Shown here: positions 22,856 through 35,043 of the stretch, piece after piece
Position numbering within the stretch: position 1 is the first letter of the stretch
How the letters are laid out: each line of letters opens with the position of its first letter
NCBI RefSeq assembly: GCF_954871325.1
Contig: NC_088775.1
Coordinates: 91,518,805 to 91,582,804, forward strand
Source: Gordionus sp. m RMFG-2023
Taxonomy: Eukaryota > Nematomorpha > Gordioida > Chordodea > Parachordodidae
Direction of reading: 5' to 3'
Length of the DNA stretch: 64,000 nucleotides
Made by a program: the position numbers and the translations under genes
Notes under the pieces: model-generated
Told to the model about the DNA's origin: nothing
The model's input: only the letters and a program-made list of their open reading frames with translations
The model's database searches: none

Positions 22856-24367
22856 CTTTGATAATTAAATAAGGTGACAAATTATTATGGCAGTTTTATA
22901 TAAGTAAGGATCATTAATATTAATCAAAATGGGCAATATTTATATTAAATGGGTGGTAGAAAAATTATTTGATCGATATTTTATATTTTTGGTTAATTAA
23001 TAATTCATTTTTTTTTAGTTTGTAATTTAACTTGGGCAGTATTTATAATAAATGGATATTTTAAAAATTATTATGATAGGTAGGTATTTCAATTTTTTTC
23101 CCAGTTAATAATTAATTTTTAAGTTTTTTATATTAACATAGGGAGGCTTAATTTTTTTGTGAATCCTTACCAGTCTACAATATCCTAGACCACCTCTTGA
23201 AGAATTTTTTGGGCCGACCCTAGCAAAAAATTTAAAGAGACATGCCCAGACCGCTTATTAGAGTTTAGAGAATATTTTTAAAAAAAAATCCAAATCCTAA
23301 TTTTGTTAAAATAATAATATTTACATTATAATCTTAATAATAAATTATTACTAGTTTTTAATTTAATCATAAAAAAGGTCTAATTATTAGCAGAAATCGG
23401 ACATATTTTTAATATTATATTAAGGAATTCTGATATTTGATAGAAGTGATAATATATAAAATAGAGTGTTTTTAATCTAATAACTCTCTTATATTATAAA
23501 TAGTTGTTTATTTTGATGTTTAACTAAAATATTTCAGGTTTAAAAAATACCGTGCCAGGCCAGATAAAAATAAAATTTCTAATGAGCATGGGCCGAGCTT
23601 GATAATTTTTGCCATTTGCAGAGTATTGATCAATACTATAATAATAGATTAGACTATAGCACGCTCAACTATGATGAAACGAATTAAGAATTATTAGTAA
23701 TATTTACATGATTATACTATGAAGAATCTGGTAATGGTAAGGATGGAATACAAAAAATCAAGCATATATGGATTAAATAAAAAAAATACAAATGCTTATA
23801 ATAGAGCTATTCAGAGTGGCTAACTTTTGCTTTAATTTCCAATTTAGTTCTTATGTATTGGGTTTATATTTTAGAAATATTCAAAAAAGGTTTATCTCTA
23901 ATACCAAAAATACGTTTAGTTGAGAATATAGATTATATCAATCAATTATAATTTTCTCAAACTTATTTTATTATTAATAAAACCATCTAGAATATCTAGA
24001 TATTGAATATAATGATAGCTCCCAACATGGATATTTTTTCAATTCGTTAGATTTTAGCAGACTTGATAAATTAGATTTTACTTCTATTGTGATTATTTGC
24101 CATCTCATAGCAATTATGATCCATTTATCAATAGAAAAATAAGCCAATCTATCAACCACAAATTTATCGTATCTTTGTTTTAAATTGTATTTTTTTTAAA
24201 AGAAATTAAATCATTCTGGTATTAATTAGAAAACCACTGATTCTAGAGTTTCTAAAGATTTGCAATTAAACAAAAATAAATTTTAAAGTCATTCCTTATA
24301 ATTCTCAATTATTTAAAAACTTTTGACCAATGGCTATAAATTATATTGTCCAACGACTACATGCCAG
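22856..24367. other. AT-rich DNA, possible decayed DNA transposon
   Basis: A left part near 23205 (GGGCCGACCC, then ACATGCCC) and a right part near 23545-23605 (CCAGGCCAG, then GCATGGGCCGAGC) are loosely inverted, as in hAT ends; not firm enough to call. A minus-strand frame at 23974-24159 has no recognisable motif. Confidence 0.3.
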
Positions 24368-24411
24368 TAAACACTGACGACACCTCTTCCCTCCCCTCAA
24401 AAAATGCTTAA
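24368..24411 (+). CDS. terminal exon candidate
   Basis: After CTACATGCCAG the phase-1 frame reads V-NTDDTSSLPSKNA and stops at TAA. C-rich codons (GAC, ACC, TCC, CTC, CCC) stand out against the AT-rich flanks. Same phase as the better-supported micro-exons. No upstream partner found. Confidence 0.25.
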
Positions 24412-24939
24412 TCATATATAAATAATTTATGGAGAATGACAAGTCATTAAACTAATATAACGTTGTGTGACTATTTTAGACAATGTTTTATAGAATTGAT
24501 TAAAAACGATTAATCCAAATTATAAGACTATATGGTTTAATGATAGATTTTGTGGCTTCCTTAAGGGACACTAAATTAATGTGGAAAACAGAACCTTAAA
24601 CACACAAATAACTTTATTCGACAATTAAATAATCTCTTAAATCAGAATTAACAAACAAACGCAAGATTCCCTTAAAAAATAAACTTTTTCGATAATAAAA
24701 ATAATAATTATATTTTTAAAAATAATATCTCAACAAAAAATATGTAAAAAAATCGATGGTAAAACAAAAAAAAATAGCGTATAATATTATAAGAAAAACA
24801 TACAACAATAGATACTTCCAAGTTAAAGTATAGCAATTTTATAAATACTAACCTTATTTGCTAGATACCAACCAAAATTCATTTAAATGTAATAAGACCC
24901 TTATTATTTACTTATATTATAACGAAATTAAGTGGTCTA
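24412..24939. other. AT-rich DNA, nothing recognised
   Basis: No coding, RNA or repeat signal was seen. Confidence 0.5.
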
Positions 24940-25058
24940 ATCCTGCGTTCTAAATATCATGCCCCGACGGAACCACCAAGATGGAATCTTTGTTGGGATT
25001 CGAATCCAGAATTATAGGATTGGTAAGCGTCTTGCCGACTAGGCCATAGACGCTTTAT
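24940..25058 (-). repeat. tRNA-derived SINE
   Basis: Reading the minus strand: A box TGGCCTAGTCGG (complement at 25034-25045), B box GGATTCGAATCC (complement at 24997-25008), then GGTGGTTCCGTCGGGG and ATGATAT. It is the best-preserved copy in the window and the partner of 10441-10575. The head resembles a tRNA but lacks a consistent acceptor stem. Confidence 0.8.
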
Positions 25059-25929
25059 GTCACGATTTTACAAATATATATCATAGATAAATTTGGTAGT
25101 ATCTATCTAAATGGAAAATAGACATAATACAAATGTGATAGATACTACCTTGAGGCAGTATCTATCATTGATCGACCATGTGGTGGTTAGGCTTAGATGA
25201 CATTATGATTCTAGATAAGTAATCGAGGAAATTATTGTGAGATATTAAATTTCTAAAAGATTATCTTCCATTTTTAATGATATATAAACGACCAGTTAAA
25301 TTATACAATCAAATGCTTTCCAGCAGTAGTAGTAATCTTAAATTACATACCCACACAAATAATAGATGCTGGTTAATTTGCAGTCATAGCCATAACACTC
25401 ACTAGGTAAACTCTTATCAGAATCGGTAAAATTGGCATTTCACATAATATTTTATATTCAATTTTATATAATAGAAAATTATCAACTATATGTCTATGTA
25501 CTTTTTATAAAGAAATCTTATACTTATTTGGACCTTCAATATATTTTTAGGAAGAGGCATGGTAATTAAATTTAAAATGAATAATATAGTTAATTATTTA
25601 TTTTGAACTTGGCTAATTACAATATTAAATTTAATAAATTTCAATTAATAAATTATTAAATTGATTTAATTAGGGTTATAAAAAAATTTAGATAATAAAA
25701 ATCAATTAAGCTTTGTTATTGATAAATTAATATTTAGACATTAAAAGTGATATTGATATTGAATTTTTAACACAGCATTTGATAGTAATCTGATATAGTA
25801 AATATTAATTTATATGTATTAATCTAATCTAAATAATAAAATTGCACTCATTTAATAAAAATTCAGATAGTCTTATAAATTTTTAAATAATAAAATATAT
25901 ATATAATAATTGCTAGAATTATAAAAGAA
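25059..25929. other. AT-rich DNA with short local duplications
   Basis: GTAGTATCTATC near 25097 and GATAGATACTACC near 25136 form an inverted pair. TTTGCAG|TC...ACTAG|GTAAAC at about 25379-25404 on the plus strand looks like a 22-bp exon, but its length is not a multiple of three and no partner was found. Confidence 0.3.
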
Positions 25930-26090
25930 ATCGATCACAGGGCTTTCAAAAAATTTATTTTTAGTTAGAGGGATATTAGGGAGTCATTTAAAAAAAATTT
26001 TTTTCACTTCATGAGGCCATTCAAATTTTTCAGAGGCCTATAGCCCCTGTGCACCCCCCCCTTCTACCCCTAGTGATGCTACTGCGTTTA
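25930..26090. mobile_element. transposon terminal region (C-run type)
   Basis: GAGGCCTATAGCCCCTGTGC followed by an eight-C run and GTGATGCTACTGCG is typical of one end of invertebrate DNA transposons that start TGGCGTAGC with a G-run. The opposite type occurs at 57440-57545. No partner end could be paired. Confidence 0.35.
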
Positions 26091-28282
26091 TTTTGACATA
26101 ATATTAATATATTAATTTCAATCTATTTTGTTAATTCTTAGGCTAATATAGATTTTAGCCCATATTTTATTATGTTCCAGGTGAGAGGTCAAATTTTTTT
26201 TTCTATTAAATATTTAAAAAAATGTAGTGGATTTTTTTTGAGAAAAACTATTTTATAAATTTTTGGTTAATGCATTTTTCAAAGGTGGTAATTATTATAT
26301 TCCATTTTACAAGCTAACTCATATCAGTATTAAATATATACAAAATATATAAAAATTAATTTAAAATAAATTCCCACTAAATATTATAAAATAGGGTTTT
26401 TCATTATCAACATGAAAATTCTTAGATAGATAAATAAAAATTAGAAAATAACATTTTCTCTTTTATATAAATGACAAATAGAATTACTTTCTACACTTAA
26501 TTATATATTTTTTCTTATTTGAGAAGTTTTAGAGAAGATTATTTTTTTATATTATAGTTATGTTATATTATTAACCTTCTAATAGAGTGGTGTTATCCAT
26601 TTCTCCATAACAAGTCCATAAAATTACATGGATATTTATTGCTACAAAATATATCCTTGCATTATAGATCCTTAATAATATACTTATCATCATATATTTT
26701 TCAATTAAAAAATATTATTAAATCTTTTATTAAAAACAAATTCTTTATTGAGAATTATTATATGAAACTAATTTATTTTTTAAATTATATTTATTAATTT
26801 TTAAAAAATTGTTAAATATTTCTAGTTATTTGCTTTAATAATAATTAAAACATAAAAGAAAATGCTGAATATTAATTTCAAAGATTTTTTAATTTTAAAA
26901 ACAATAAGAGGTTGTTTCACTTTTAAAAACCTTCTACACCATATATTTTTAATTATGATTTATTTGATCTTTTGCGAAAACTTACTTTTTCAAATACCCC
27001 CCCCCCCCCCATTCTTTCAATTAATTTACTATTTTGACAATTTTAAACATTATAACATGATATAAAAATTTATTAGATTTATTATTTCAAATTTAATTAT
27101 TTAGTTGATTTTGCGCAAAAAGCCTTTTCCATTTTGAATGTTTTTTAATGACTTATCTAAAATTTAGACCAATAACTAAATAATATATTCTCTCTCTAAA
27201 TTGTTATCCCTTAATACATTTATTTTTAATTTCATAAGCAAATTTAATTACATTAAATAGGAAAACTTAGGAAAGTGGGATACTTTTCCTTCAAACCTTA
27301 ATAAATTCAATAATTTTCATCTGAATAAATAAAACATTTTATCAATCCTCATTGTATAGGCTATTTGAGAAACAAAATTTTATTACCCAATCTTACCCTA
27401 CTCTGGGTTTATTGTTCTAACAATAGGTGAATTCACCAAAAAAATAAAGGTTTAAATATAAATTTAAAATTTTTTATTTTACTATAGGCTTTAAAGGATA
27501 TTATTATTGATAATATTATAATGAGCAATAAATAATAAAATAAAATAAATGAATTATTAAAATATTTATTAAAAATTGAAAACAAAAAGTTTGTAAATCA
27601 TTTTTGTTACTTTTGATATGCTAAACGCTATTTTTTTTGTAAAAATTAAAATACCAAATATTTTTCAAATCTTTTTTTAGTTAATCAGATATGACGTAAC
27701 TATCTATATTAGACTTAAATTTTAAGTCTATAAAATAAAAGTTTATATTAAAATTGGGGTGGACTATCGTTCCCCTGTACTCAACCTACCCCAATATCCT
27801 TTACATATTTGAATTATTATATAGTGTATGTATCCTTATAATTATGTATCTTATTTATTAATGAGTCCTGAACACATCTTTCAGAAAAACTATTTTTATT
27901 TTAATAAAATTTCAAATTTGGTGATGAATACAAATTTCAATTTTGAAAACTAATAAAGGTGCGCGCTCAACTAAGATGTTGAATTAAGCTCATAGGTAAG
28001 CCAAAATTTGCTAAAAAGGGTGGGATGGGGGTAGAAAAATTATTAGGTTGATTTTTTACAATAAATTTTATGGACTGGTTTTAGGTTAACTTAAACCTTT
28101 TGCCATGTTTTTTATAAAATAACTTTGGGTTTCACTATTATTTTAGATAAATATTATCTTTTCCATATTTTTCTCTTAAAATTATGATTTATAGTAATAA
28201 TAAATAATTTGGAGAAGAGGAAAGTAATGAAGGAAGGATGGGGGCTTAAAAATATATTACGAAAAAAGCTAAATTCTCTAAG
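26091..28282. other. AT-rich DNA, no gene called
   Basis: A run of 14 C at 26997-27010 and an inverted pair TTGGGGTGG/CTACCCCAAT (about 27755-27795), perhaps a tiny MITE. The 67-codon frame across the C-run is dismissed. Confidence 0.4.
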
Positions 28283-28344
28283 ATGGAAAACATCAACTTT
28301 ACTTATCGCAACCTCAAGATAATGGGATTCTTTATAATTACTAA
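28283..28344 (+). CDS. terminal exon candidate
   Basis: After AAATTCTCTAAG the phase-1 frame reads GKHQLYLSQPQDNGILYNY to a TAA. The phase-0 frame from the same acceptor (MENINFTYRNLKIMGF) is also open and could follow a donor AGGAAA|GTAATG about 60 bp upstream. The composition is coding-like, but the frame is undecided. Confidence 0.25.
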
Positions 28345-29862
28345 TATTTAATATATATATGTCCGAGATTTAATCTTAAATTCTATATTTCAATATATGT
28401 TTTAAAATTCCACAACTTATATACGATTACTAAAAATTTAGCTCTTGGATATATAAAATTATATAAATAGTTTATCAAACCTTTCTAAATTCTTAATATT
28501 CTACTTCAAAAAACAGATATACATATACGTATCTGATGCTCTCATTTTATAGTAGATATAAAAGTGTAATTATGATTAAAATGTGTTTGTATTTTGTAGA
28601 CCATCGTGCAGTTCAGTTTTCCACTGGGATGTCCTTAAAATCATATAGAGACTTAACGCTGCTACATATATCCTCGTGTAATCAAGTCCAAATATAATAT
28701 TCATCATAAAGTATATATTGTTATAATATTTTATATATTAAATTATTTTTAAATTAAATCTCTAAAAAATATATAAAAAATTCAAACCTTTTGATATTAT
28801 ACTAATATAATTCTACCTATAATAAAAGTTATCAATGATATAAATTTTATCAATCATCAATATATAAAAATATTGAATGAACCCTTATCTTTTAATAAAA
28901 ATTTGAACTCCCATATTTAAGAATAAACACTTTTACCAATTATATATATTTTCTTATTATTTTAAACCTTTCAACTCTAATGAAATACGAAAATATAAAT
29001 TTAAGGTATTATAAAATATAAAACAGTTTATTTGCTTATTTTCAATATGTATTGTATAATTAATTTAGTAAAAACTAATTTTACCTCAAATAAGTTTTAT
29101 CATTTTAAGAAATATCTAATTTTATTAAGGGGAAAAATCATTCAAAAAATTAAATATAAATGAAATGAACTTCTTGGTTAGTTTTTTTAATTTTATTTTT
29201 AAAAAATTATTTTTTTTTATATTTAGAATTTAGTAGTTTTTTAAATTTTTATTTAGGTTATTGAATCGGTTTTTTTTGAAAAAGCTAACAAAATAATTTT
29301 GTTATTAGCATTTTCAAAAGTACAACTTTAAATACTTTTTTCTGCTTTTTTTTATTCTTGAATTGATTCCAGTTTTATATAACTTGCCAATTTTTTTTAA
29401 TGAATTATAATAGTTTCCAAAAAGTTTACCATATTATTTTTATTAATTAAAAAAATTTTTGTATTCTAGACGTTCATGCATAAAATATTTTCCTTCTTCT
29501 CTAAAAAACTAAATAATTTAATTCAATTTAACTAAAATGACAAAATGCTAATCGAATAAATATACAACTATTTGGTCATTTATAAATTTTGGAAGGTATC
29601 AAATATACTGGAAATAAAGGTTGAAAAAATTATAAGGATTGTTTTCTCATAAAAAATATAACAAATATATCTTGATATTTGAATAAATGTATTTTAATAG
29701 AATGGGTTCTAAAAATATTTATTATAAATATTCTAATGAAAAGTTCTAAAGGCAAATTTAAATTTTACACTTTATAAGTTTTTTTTTTAAAACTCTTTAA
29801 TTTATTTTAGATTGTTGTATTTGGTAAGCTTATTAAATTATTATAATAGATATAAAAAAAGA
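28345..29862. other. AT-rich DNA, nothing recognised
   Basis: Includes the expected 3' flank of the minus-strand retrotransposon. No clear poly(A) tail could be separated from the A/T-rich background. Confidence 0.4.
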
Positions 29863-32800
29863 TCATACATCTAGTAGTATAATAATATTTAAAAAAAAGG
29901 AAATATATAATAAAATATTGGAGAATATGTTTGTGACGGTGTTATAAAATGTAATGAGGTTAGGAATATCATCTTGTGGGATGAGACTGCCTATGAAGCT
30001 AATATAATTAGCTTTGTGTATTGCGATGGCGAGCCTTTGCCTTAAGAAGAAGCCCTCGCGGGGTTCACCGGTTAGTTGACGAATGTGTGAGCCTAGTTGC
30101 TTGAAAAAGGATAAGGCATGTTTCCCAAAAGTAGTAAAAGTAGTGGAAATAATGGGGATGAAAATATATTCTTGAGAGATTTCAGAATATTTCGCTATTT
30201 TGAGTGTCTCCTTTTTCTCGAGTATATTAACTGTTTGATTTAATGGAGCGAGTGGATCAATGCAAGAGTAGTCCCAGACCAGGAATTGACCGCGCTTCCA
30301 AGGAATTTGCGAAATTCCGTCAGGCCATTTCTCATCAGATCTGAAAAGACCGGATGGTTCAAGAGTGGAGGGGATTTGAGCGGATCTAAGAGCTATAAGG
30401 ATGATAAATTGCATAGATTATGTCTAAAAATTCGACCTTTACATGAGATGACAATGAAGACTATGTCTACCATTGCCCAAAACTGCAGAACCGCAACCTG
30501 AACATATGTTGGGTTGGGTAATAAGGCAATTTTATCGGATACCGATCGCCTGTGTGAGCTCGTTTTTATTCAGTTGTAATTACAGATTAACAGACGGAAT
30601 GGCTTCGAGAAACTCATGGCCTGAACCATTAAGCAGAGAAGAGAATAAGGGACGGTCAGATAATTGCATTCTGGAAAAGAGTGATTCAACGCAGAGTGCA
30701 ATAATAGGCCTATCCCAGTCCTTCTGCTTATTCGATTAGGGAAGAGGGTGATCCGCAGTAATTCGAGTCTTCCATTCGATGATTGCTTCATTATAAGACG
30801 AGTCGAGTTTTAAAGAATTAGGATTTACTATGTTTTTAGTTAGAAGGCAACTGGATATGAAGGCTGTTAAGGCGAGATCGAAAGGAGATCTGAAACCTAG
30901 ACCTCCCATCTTAGTGGGTAAAGAGGCTTGTGTCCAAGCAATTTCATCAAATTTAAGATTTAGTATATTTTCGATAAGGATTTTGATCCCATTTTCATAA
31001 ACTCCAAGTGGAATGGGAAATTTAAATATGGCGGTTGAATGAAGTGCGTAAAGAATACTGGGAATATTGAAAAAAATTTTCACAAGGAAAAAGGCTTTAT
31101 AAGAGGGAAGTAGGGAAAATAAATCTGCCAGCTCAAATAAAGTATCCAAAGTGGACTGAAGAAAGGAAGAAATAGCAGAGTTACCACCAACATGGGCTCC
31201 CAGATGATAGAGACCATCAAGAGTCGTTAGTTTGAATTTGTTTGTATTAGGTTCGATTGTATTGATAGGGATAAATTCTGATTTCTCTGGATTAATGGAG
31301 AGTCCAATAGCTGATCCGGCCTCCTTGATGATGTTCACGGCTTTATTGACCTCAACATTGGATCCTCCAAGGATACCATCATCAATGTACCAGGAATGCA
31401 AGGATAATGAGCAGACCGAATTAATGGATTTAATGATGTCATTAATACCTAAACAAAAGAATAGGAAACCTAGGGGGTCTCCCTGCTGAATGCCCTCGAC
31501 GGAAGGAATTTTAAAGGTATCAAACTGAAGAGTGGAGGGCTGTTGATAACACGAATAAAAAAACTTATGTAACTGGGAAAAAGATTACTTGAGGAACTCA
31601 CAATAAAGTTGGGGAGAGTGTGTTGTAAGCATTAGAGAAGTCAATTTTAATCAAGGATTCATTAGAAGCTAAATTTTCAAGATATAATCTGGACATATGT
31701 ACAACCGCTTCAAAACCACCGGGGATTCCAACACTAAGTTGGAAGAGGCTTAGGAGGCGTGAAGCAACATGCTTAATTCAAGATGATATCATCTTGGCTA
31801 CTAAACGACGAAAGGTAGAACCAATGGCAATGGGTCTGATATAATTATTAGGCTTTTGAAGTGCGATTAGCCTAGCACCAAAGAGGATAGGTGAAACGAA
31901 GTTTGGAACATCACCGTTTAAAATTTTGTTGCAGAAGTTTATTAATTAGGAGAGAACGGATGTTTTTGAGCATGTAGAGGGGGAAGTGATGTCCTTGAGA
32001 AAAATGGGGCGTATGCTATCAAGCCCATGAGCGGAATCGCGATGAAAGGAAAGAATGGCTTTCCTCACTTCTTCAGAAGTAAAAAGAGAGGCGAAAGTGG
32101 AGTTAGGTTGAGGAGAAATAGGGATGATGTTGGCTGAGGGGTGTTTTTGACATAACTTTAAATCAGCGCCCCCTTAAAAATATATATCTACCCTCCTATA
32201 TACCAAAATGTTATCCATAGATAATTTAAAAATGAGATTATTATAGCCTACCCCCCAAAATGCCTACCCCTACCCCTTACCCCTTTATAGATATTAGGAT
32301 GCAAACTGTTCCTACCCCACCCCCGCTCATGTAGACGCTACTTTAAATAGGTGGACGTGGATGGCTCAGCTAAAGAGTCATGTGTGGACACCAATCTGAG
32401 TGCTCCTTTAATATTGAGGTTGTCAATTTTCTTGCAGATCCAATTGGCCTTCAACTCTATTGGTGAGAACTTCTTTTGTTTAAGACTGGCTGTGAGATTT
32501 TGTTTTCGTGAGGATGTGGGGTCTTCATTGAGGCAGCATCCTTGATTTGCTGAGTGAAGTATTTAGGTGAATTTTTGTCAGGCACTCTGAAAATATTATA
32601 TCCAAAATATAAGAATTTTAACCATTCTTGCTCATTACTAAAGTTTTGCAAAAGAGAGGATAGGCATTCAGCAAAAGATTTAGCAACAGACAATCTAGCA
32701 CCTTTAGGGATCCTTGAAATAATATTTGGTTTGGGATGATCAAGAAAAATATCTGAGAAGCTGGAATTTGGATTGTGGTGAAGTGGAACGGAATTTTCTG

Positions 32801-32948
32801 GGGGGATAATCAAAGTATTGGTAAGGGAAAAAGGAACGTAGCCAGAGTGTGAACATCTGAGTGAAGGAGGACCATGGACTTGTAAGCATCCATTTTCCCT
32901 TATATGTACTGATTTTTGACAAGAAGGACAGATTTGTGATGAAGACAT
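29863..32948 (-). mobile_element. broken non-LTR retrotransposon of the RLE (R2-like) type
   Basis: One former ORF, about 960-970 codons, read right to left. The N-terminus from 32948 has a zinc-finger-like CPSC...NGCLQVHG...RCSHSG. The reverse transcriptase follows: HGLDSIRP, IRPIAIGSTFRRLVAKM, then motif A KIDFSNAYNTLSP (near 31640), QQGDPLG, the catalytic box WYIDDGILGG (near 31390), then LSINPEKSEF and LGAHVGG. Next is a Cys/His cluster NICSGCGSAV...HSLHC near 30480. The C-terminal PD-(D/E)XK-like endonuclease reads KWPDGISQIPWKRGQFLVWD then SCIDPLAP (30240-30340). Frames 32457-32948, 30736-31401 and 29863-30414 are open; at least four stops or frameshifts separate them, so it is dead as it stands. 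The element inserts by nicking DNA and reverse-transcribing its RNA at the nick. G+C is clearly higher than in the surroundings, suggesting a relatively recent arrival. Confidence 0.92.
32164..32340. mobile_element. CAGCG-type MITE inside the retrotransposon, perfect 8-bp duplication
   Basis: CTTTAAAT flanks the insert at 32156-32163 and 32341-32348. The insert begins CAGCGCCCCC and ends GTAGACGCTA (inverted TAGCG), so the ends are short imperfect inverted repeats. A related copy lies at the start of the window. Eight-base duplications are the mark of hAT transposition. The insertion separates the N-terminal finger from the reverse transcriptase and must be younger than the retrotransposon copy. 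Confidence 0.9.
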
Positions 32949-33540
32949 ACAGGGGATGGTAAATTAAGAATTCATGTAGTAGAAAAAATTAATTTGACTC
33001 AAACAATAACTATGGGCCAGCAACAATTTTGAATAATGAGGTTATAATTGATTATTTTGAATAAATTCATTAATAATAATAAGAATTCAGGAGAACATTT
33101 TGGAATAGTAAAAATTATAGATACATTGAAAACAATATACATTTTTAAATAAGAAAAATCAAATACTAAATTCTTGAAAGAAGAAATTAAAATTGGAAAA
33201 ATTGAAATATAAATACATTTTGAGTAATTGGTTATATTTTAAAATTATGTAGGTATGATAATAAATGAATGATTCATGTTGTTAATATAATTGTTTAGAT
33301 TTAATATATAGCTATAGTAAGGATCCTAAAAATACTAGATTATAATCTTATAAACAGCTGATTGTGAATAAAGGGCTAAAAGCTTGGTTATTGCTAGTTT
33401 GGGAGAGAATGATCCAAGGACTAATTTTATTATTGCAGCTTGGTATGAATATGATCAAGGACTGATGGTTGTTTAGATACTATATTACTATTTTACTTAT
33501 AACCTTATAAAAAGCTGATTGTGAATATAGGACTCTAAAC
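32949..33540. other. AT-rich DNA with a local direct repeat
   Basis: A segment CAGCTGATTGTGAATAAAGG (about 33350) recurs as AAGCTGATTGTGAATATAGG (about 33510), a partial duplication of roughly 160-bp spacing just before the foldback element. No coding signal. Confidence 0.5.
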
Positions 33541-34569
33541 GGTGTAACTAAACTGAGAATTAACAGGTAAACTGAGAATTGACATATAAACTGAGAATTG
33601 ACAGGTAAAATTTATTTGTATTTTATTGCCTATGAATTATTTTTAAATATATAAATAAAATGTTTTTAAAGTAAAAATCAAATATATCCAAAATTAAAAT
33701 TATTTAAATATATAAATTAGAATATAGAAGATATTGTAGTCCATAAATTTATAATATGTATAGAACAAATCTATTATATAGAAAATATAACACCCATAAT
33801 ATATTTTGTATATCACAAATAGAATTCCGCTAGATGGCGTAAATTATTAAATTTTTAGTTTATAATTAAAAATAATATGAATTATAGGAGCACTTCGCTC
33901 TGGATTAATTGATTTGGTACCAACTTATATAAACATAAAATGAAAAATTTTTTAAGATCCCATCATTATTTTTGGAGTTATGATGTGGATTCTCAGTTTA
34001 GTTAATTTTTTAATTTTATTTTAAATTTTTGGGATTTTAAAAATATTTTATTTTTTTTGACTCATTTGGTGTAAACTAACTTATTTAAACATAAAATGAA
34101 AAAATTTTTAAGTTTACATCATTATTTTTGGAGTTATGATGTGGATTCTCAGTTTAGTCCATTTTTTAATTTTTTTAAATATTTTTGGGATTTTAAAAAT
34201 ATTTAATTTTTTTGACTCATTTAGTGTAAACTAACTTATTTAAACATAAAATGAAAAAATTTTTAAGATCCCATCATTATTTTTGGAGTTATGATGTGGA
34301 TTCTCAGTTTAGTCCATTTTTTAATTTTTTTAAATATTTTTGGGATTTTAAAAATATTTAATTTTTTTGACTCATTTGGTGTAAACTAACTTATTTAAAC
34401 ATAAAATGAAAAAATTTTTAAGATCCCATCATTATTTTTGGAGTTATGATGTGGATTCTCAGTTTAGTTAATTTTTTAATTTTTTTTAAAATTTTTGGGA
34501 TTTTATAAAAATTTTATTTTTTTCGACTCATTTGGTGTAAACTAACTTATTTGTGGTCAATTAGCTATA

Positions 34570-34647
34570 ATGAAATCTTCAGGATCAAAAAAACCTAATC
34601 AAGCCAAAAGAGCCAAAGCGGAAAGAACGAAAACAATAAGACCATAG
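34570..34647 (+). CDS. 25-codon basic ORF in the foldback spacer
   Basis: MKSSGSKKPNQAKRAKAERT followed by KTIRP and a stop, between the two tandem arms. Ten Lys/Arg in 25 residues, resembling a nuclear-localisation or DNA-binding leader. It is the only protein-like stretch in the spacer and may be the remnant of a longer element gene. It could also be coincidence. Confidence 0.3.
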   Translation: MKSSGSKKPNQAKRAKAERTKTIRP

Positions 34648-34947
34648 TTTTATATGTTTTTTATTATAAACCTCTAATTTCCAACAATTAATGTATCCAA
34701 TAACTAATTAAATAATTCTCTCTATATTTATAAAAAATAATTTCAATTATCAATCCTCCTGGCTTTTACAAAAAATTGATATATGTATGTAAAGAAACCT
34801 TCTTATCTTCTTATGAAACTTTATAATGAGTTTATATTTATCTTAATTTTTTTTATAAAATTTTAATTAATAATATTTGTGGTATTGCTATTTCTAATTG
34901 GTCTAAAAATTTTATTATTCTTTTTTTATGATATAAAAATACCCAAC

Positions 34948-34993
34948 GGTCTTTTTTAAGACCAAAGAATACCCAACGGCCCTTTTAAGGGCC
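34948..34993. other. two adjacent perfect 16-bp palindromes
   Basis: GGTCTTTTTTAAGACC (34948-34963) and GGCCCTTTTAAGGGCC (34978-34993), each directly preceded by ATACCCAAC. They differ in the stem yet both remain perfectly self-complementary, so they look like a duplicated hairpin with paired changes. They lie in the foldback spacer. Confidence 0.75.
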
Positions 34994-35043
34994 CCTAAAT
35001 TTTAATAGAAGAAAAATAGTTTTCCGATTCCAACTATAAAATA

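Noticed and set aside
24940-25058. Functional tRNA gene
   Set aside because: A and B boxes are good, but there is no pairing acceptor stem and a related dispersed copy with the same non-tRNA body exists at 10441.
25379-25404. 22-bp plus-strand exon TTTGCAG|...|GTAAAC
   Set aside because: Splice signals are good, but the length is not a multiple of three and no adjoining exon in a compatible frame was found.
30286-31489. Plus-strand frames of 71-88 codons over the retrotransposon
   Set aside because: They are antisense shadows of the reverse transcriptase and endonuclease, which match known domains in order on the minus strand.
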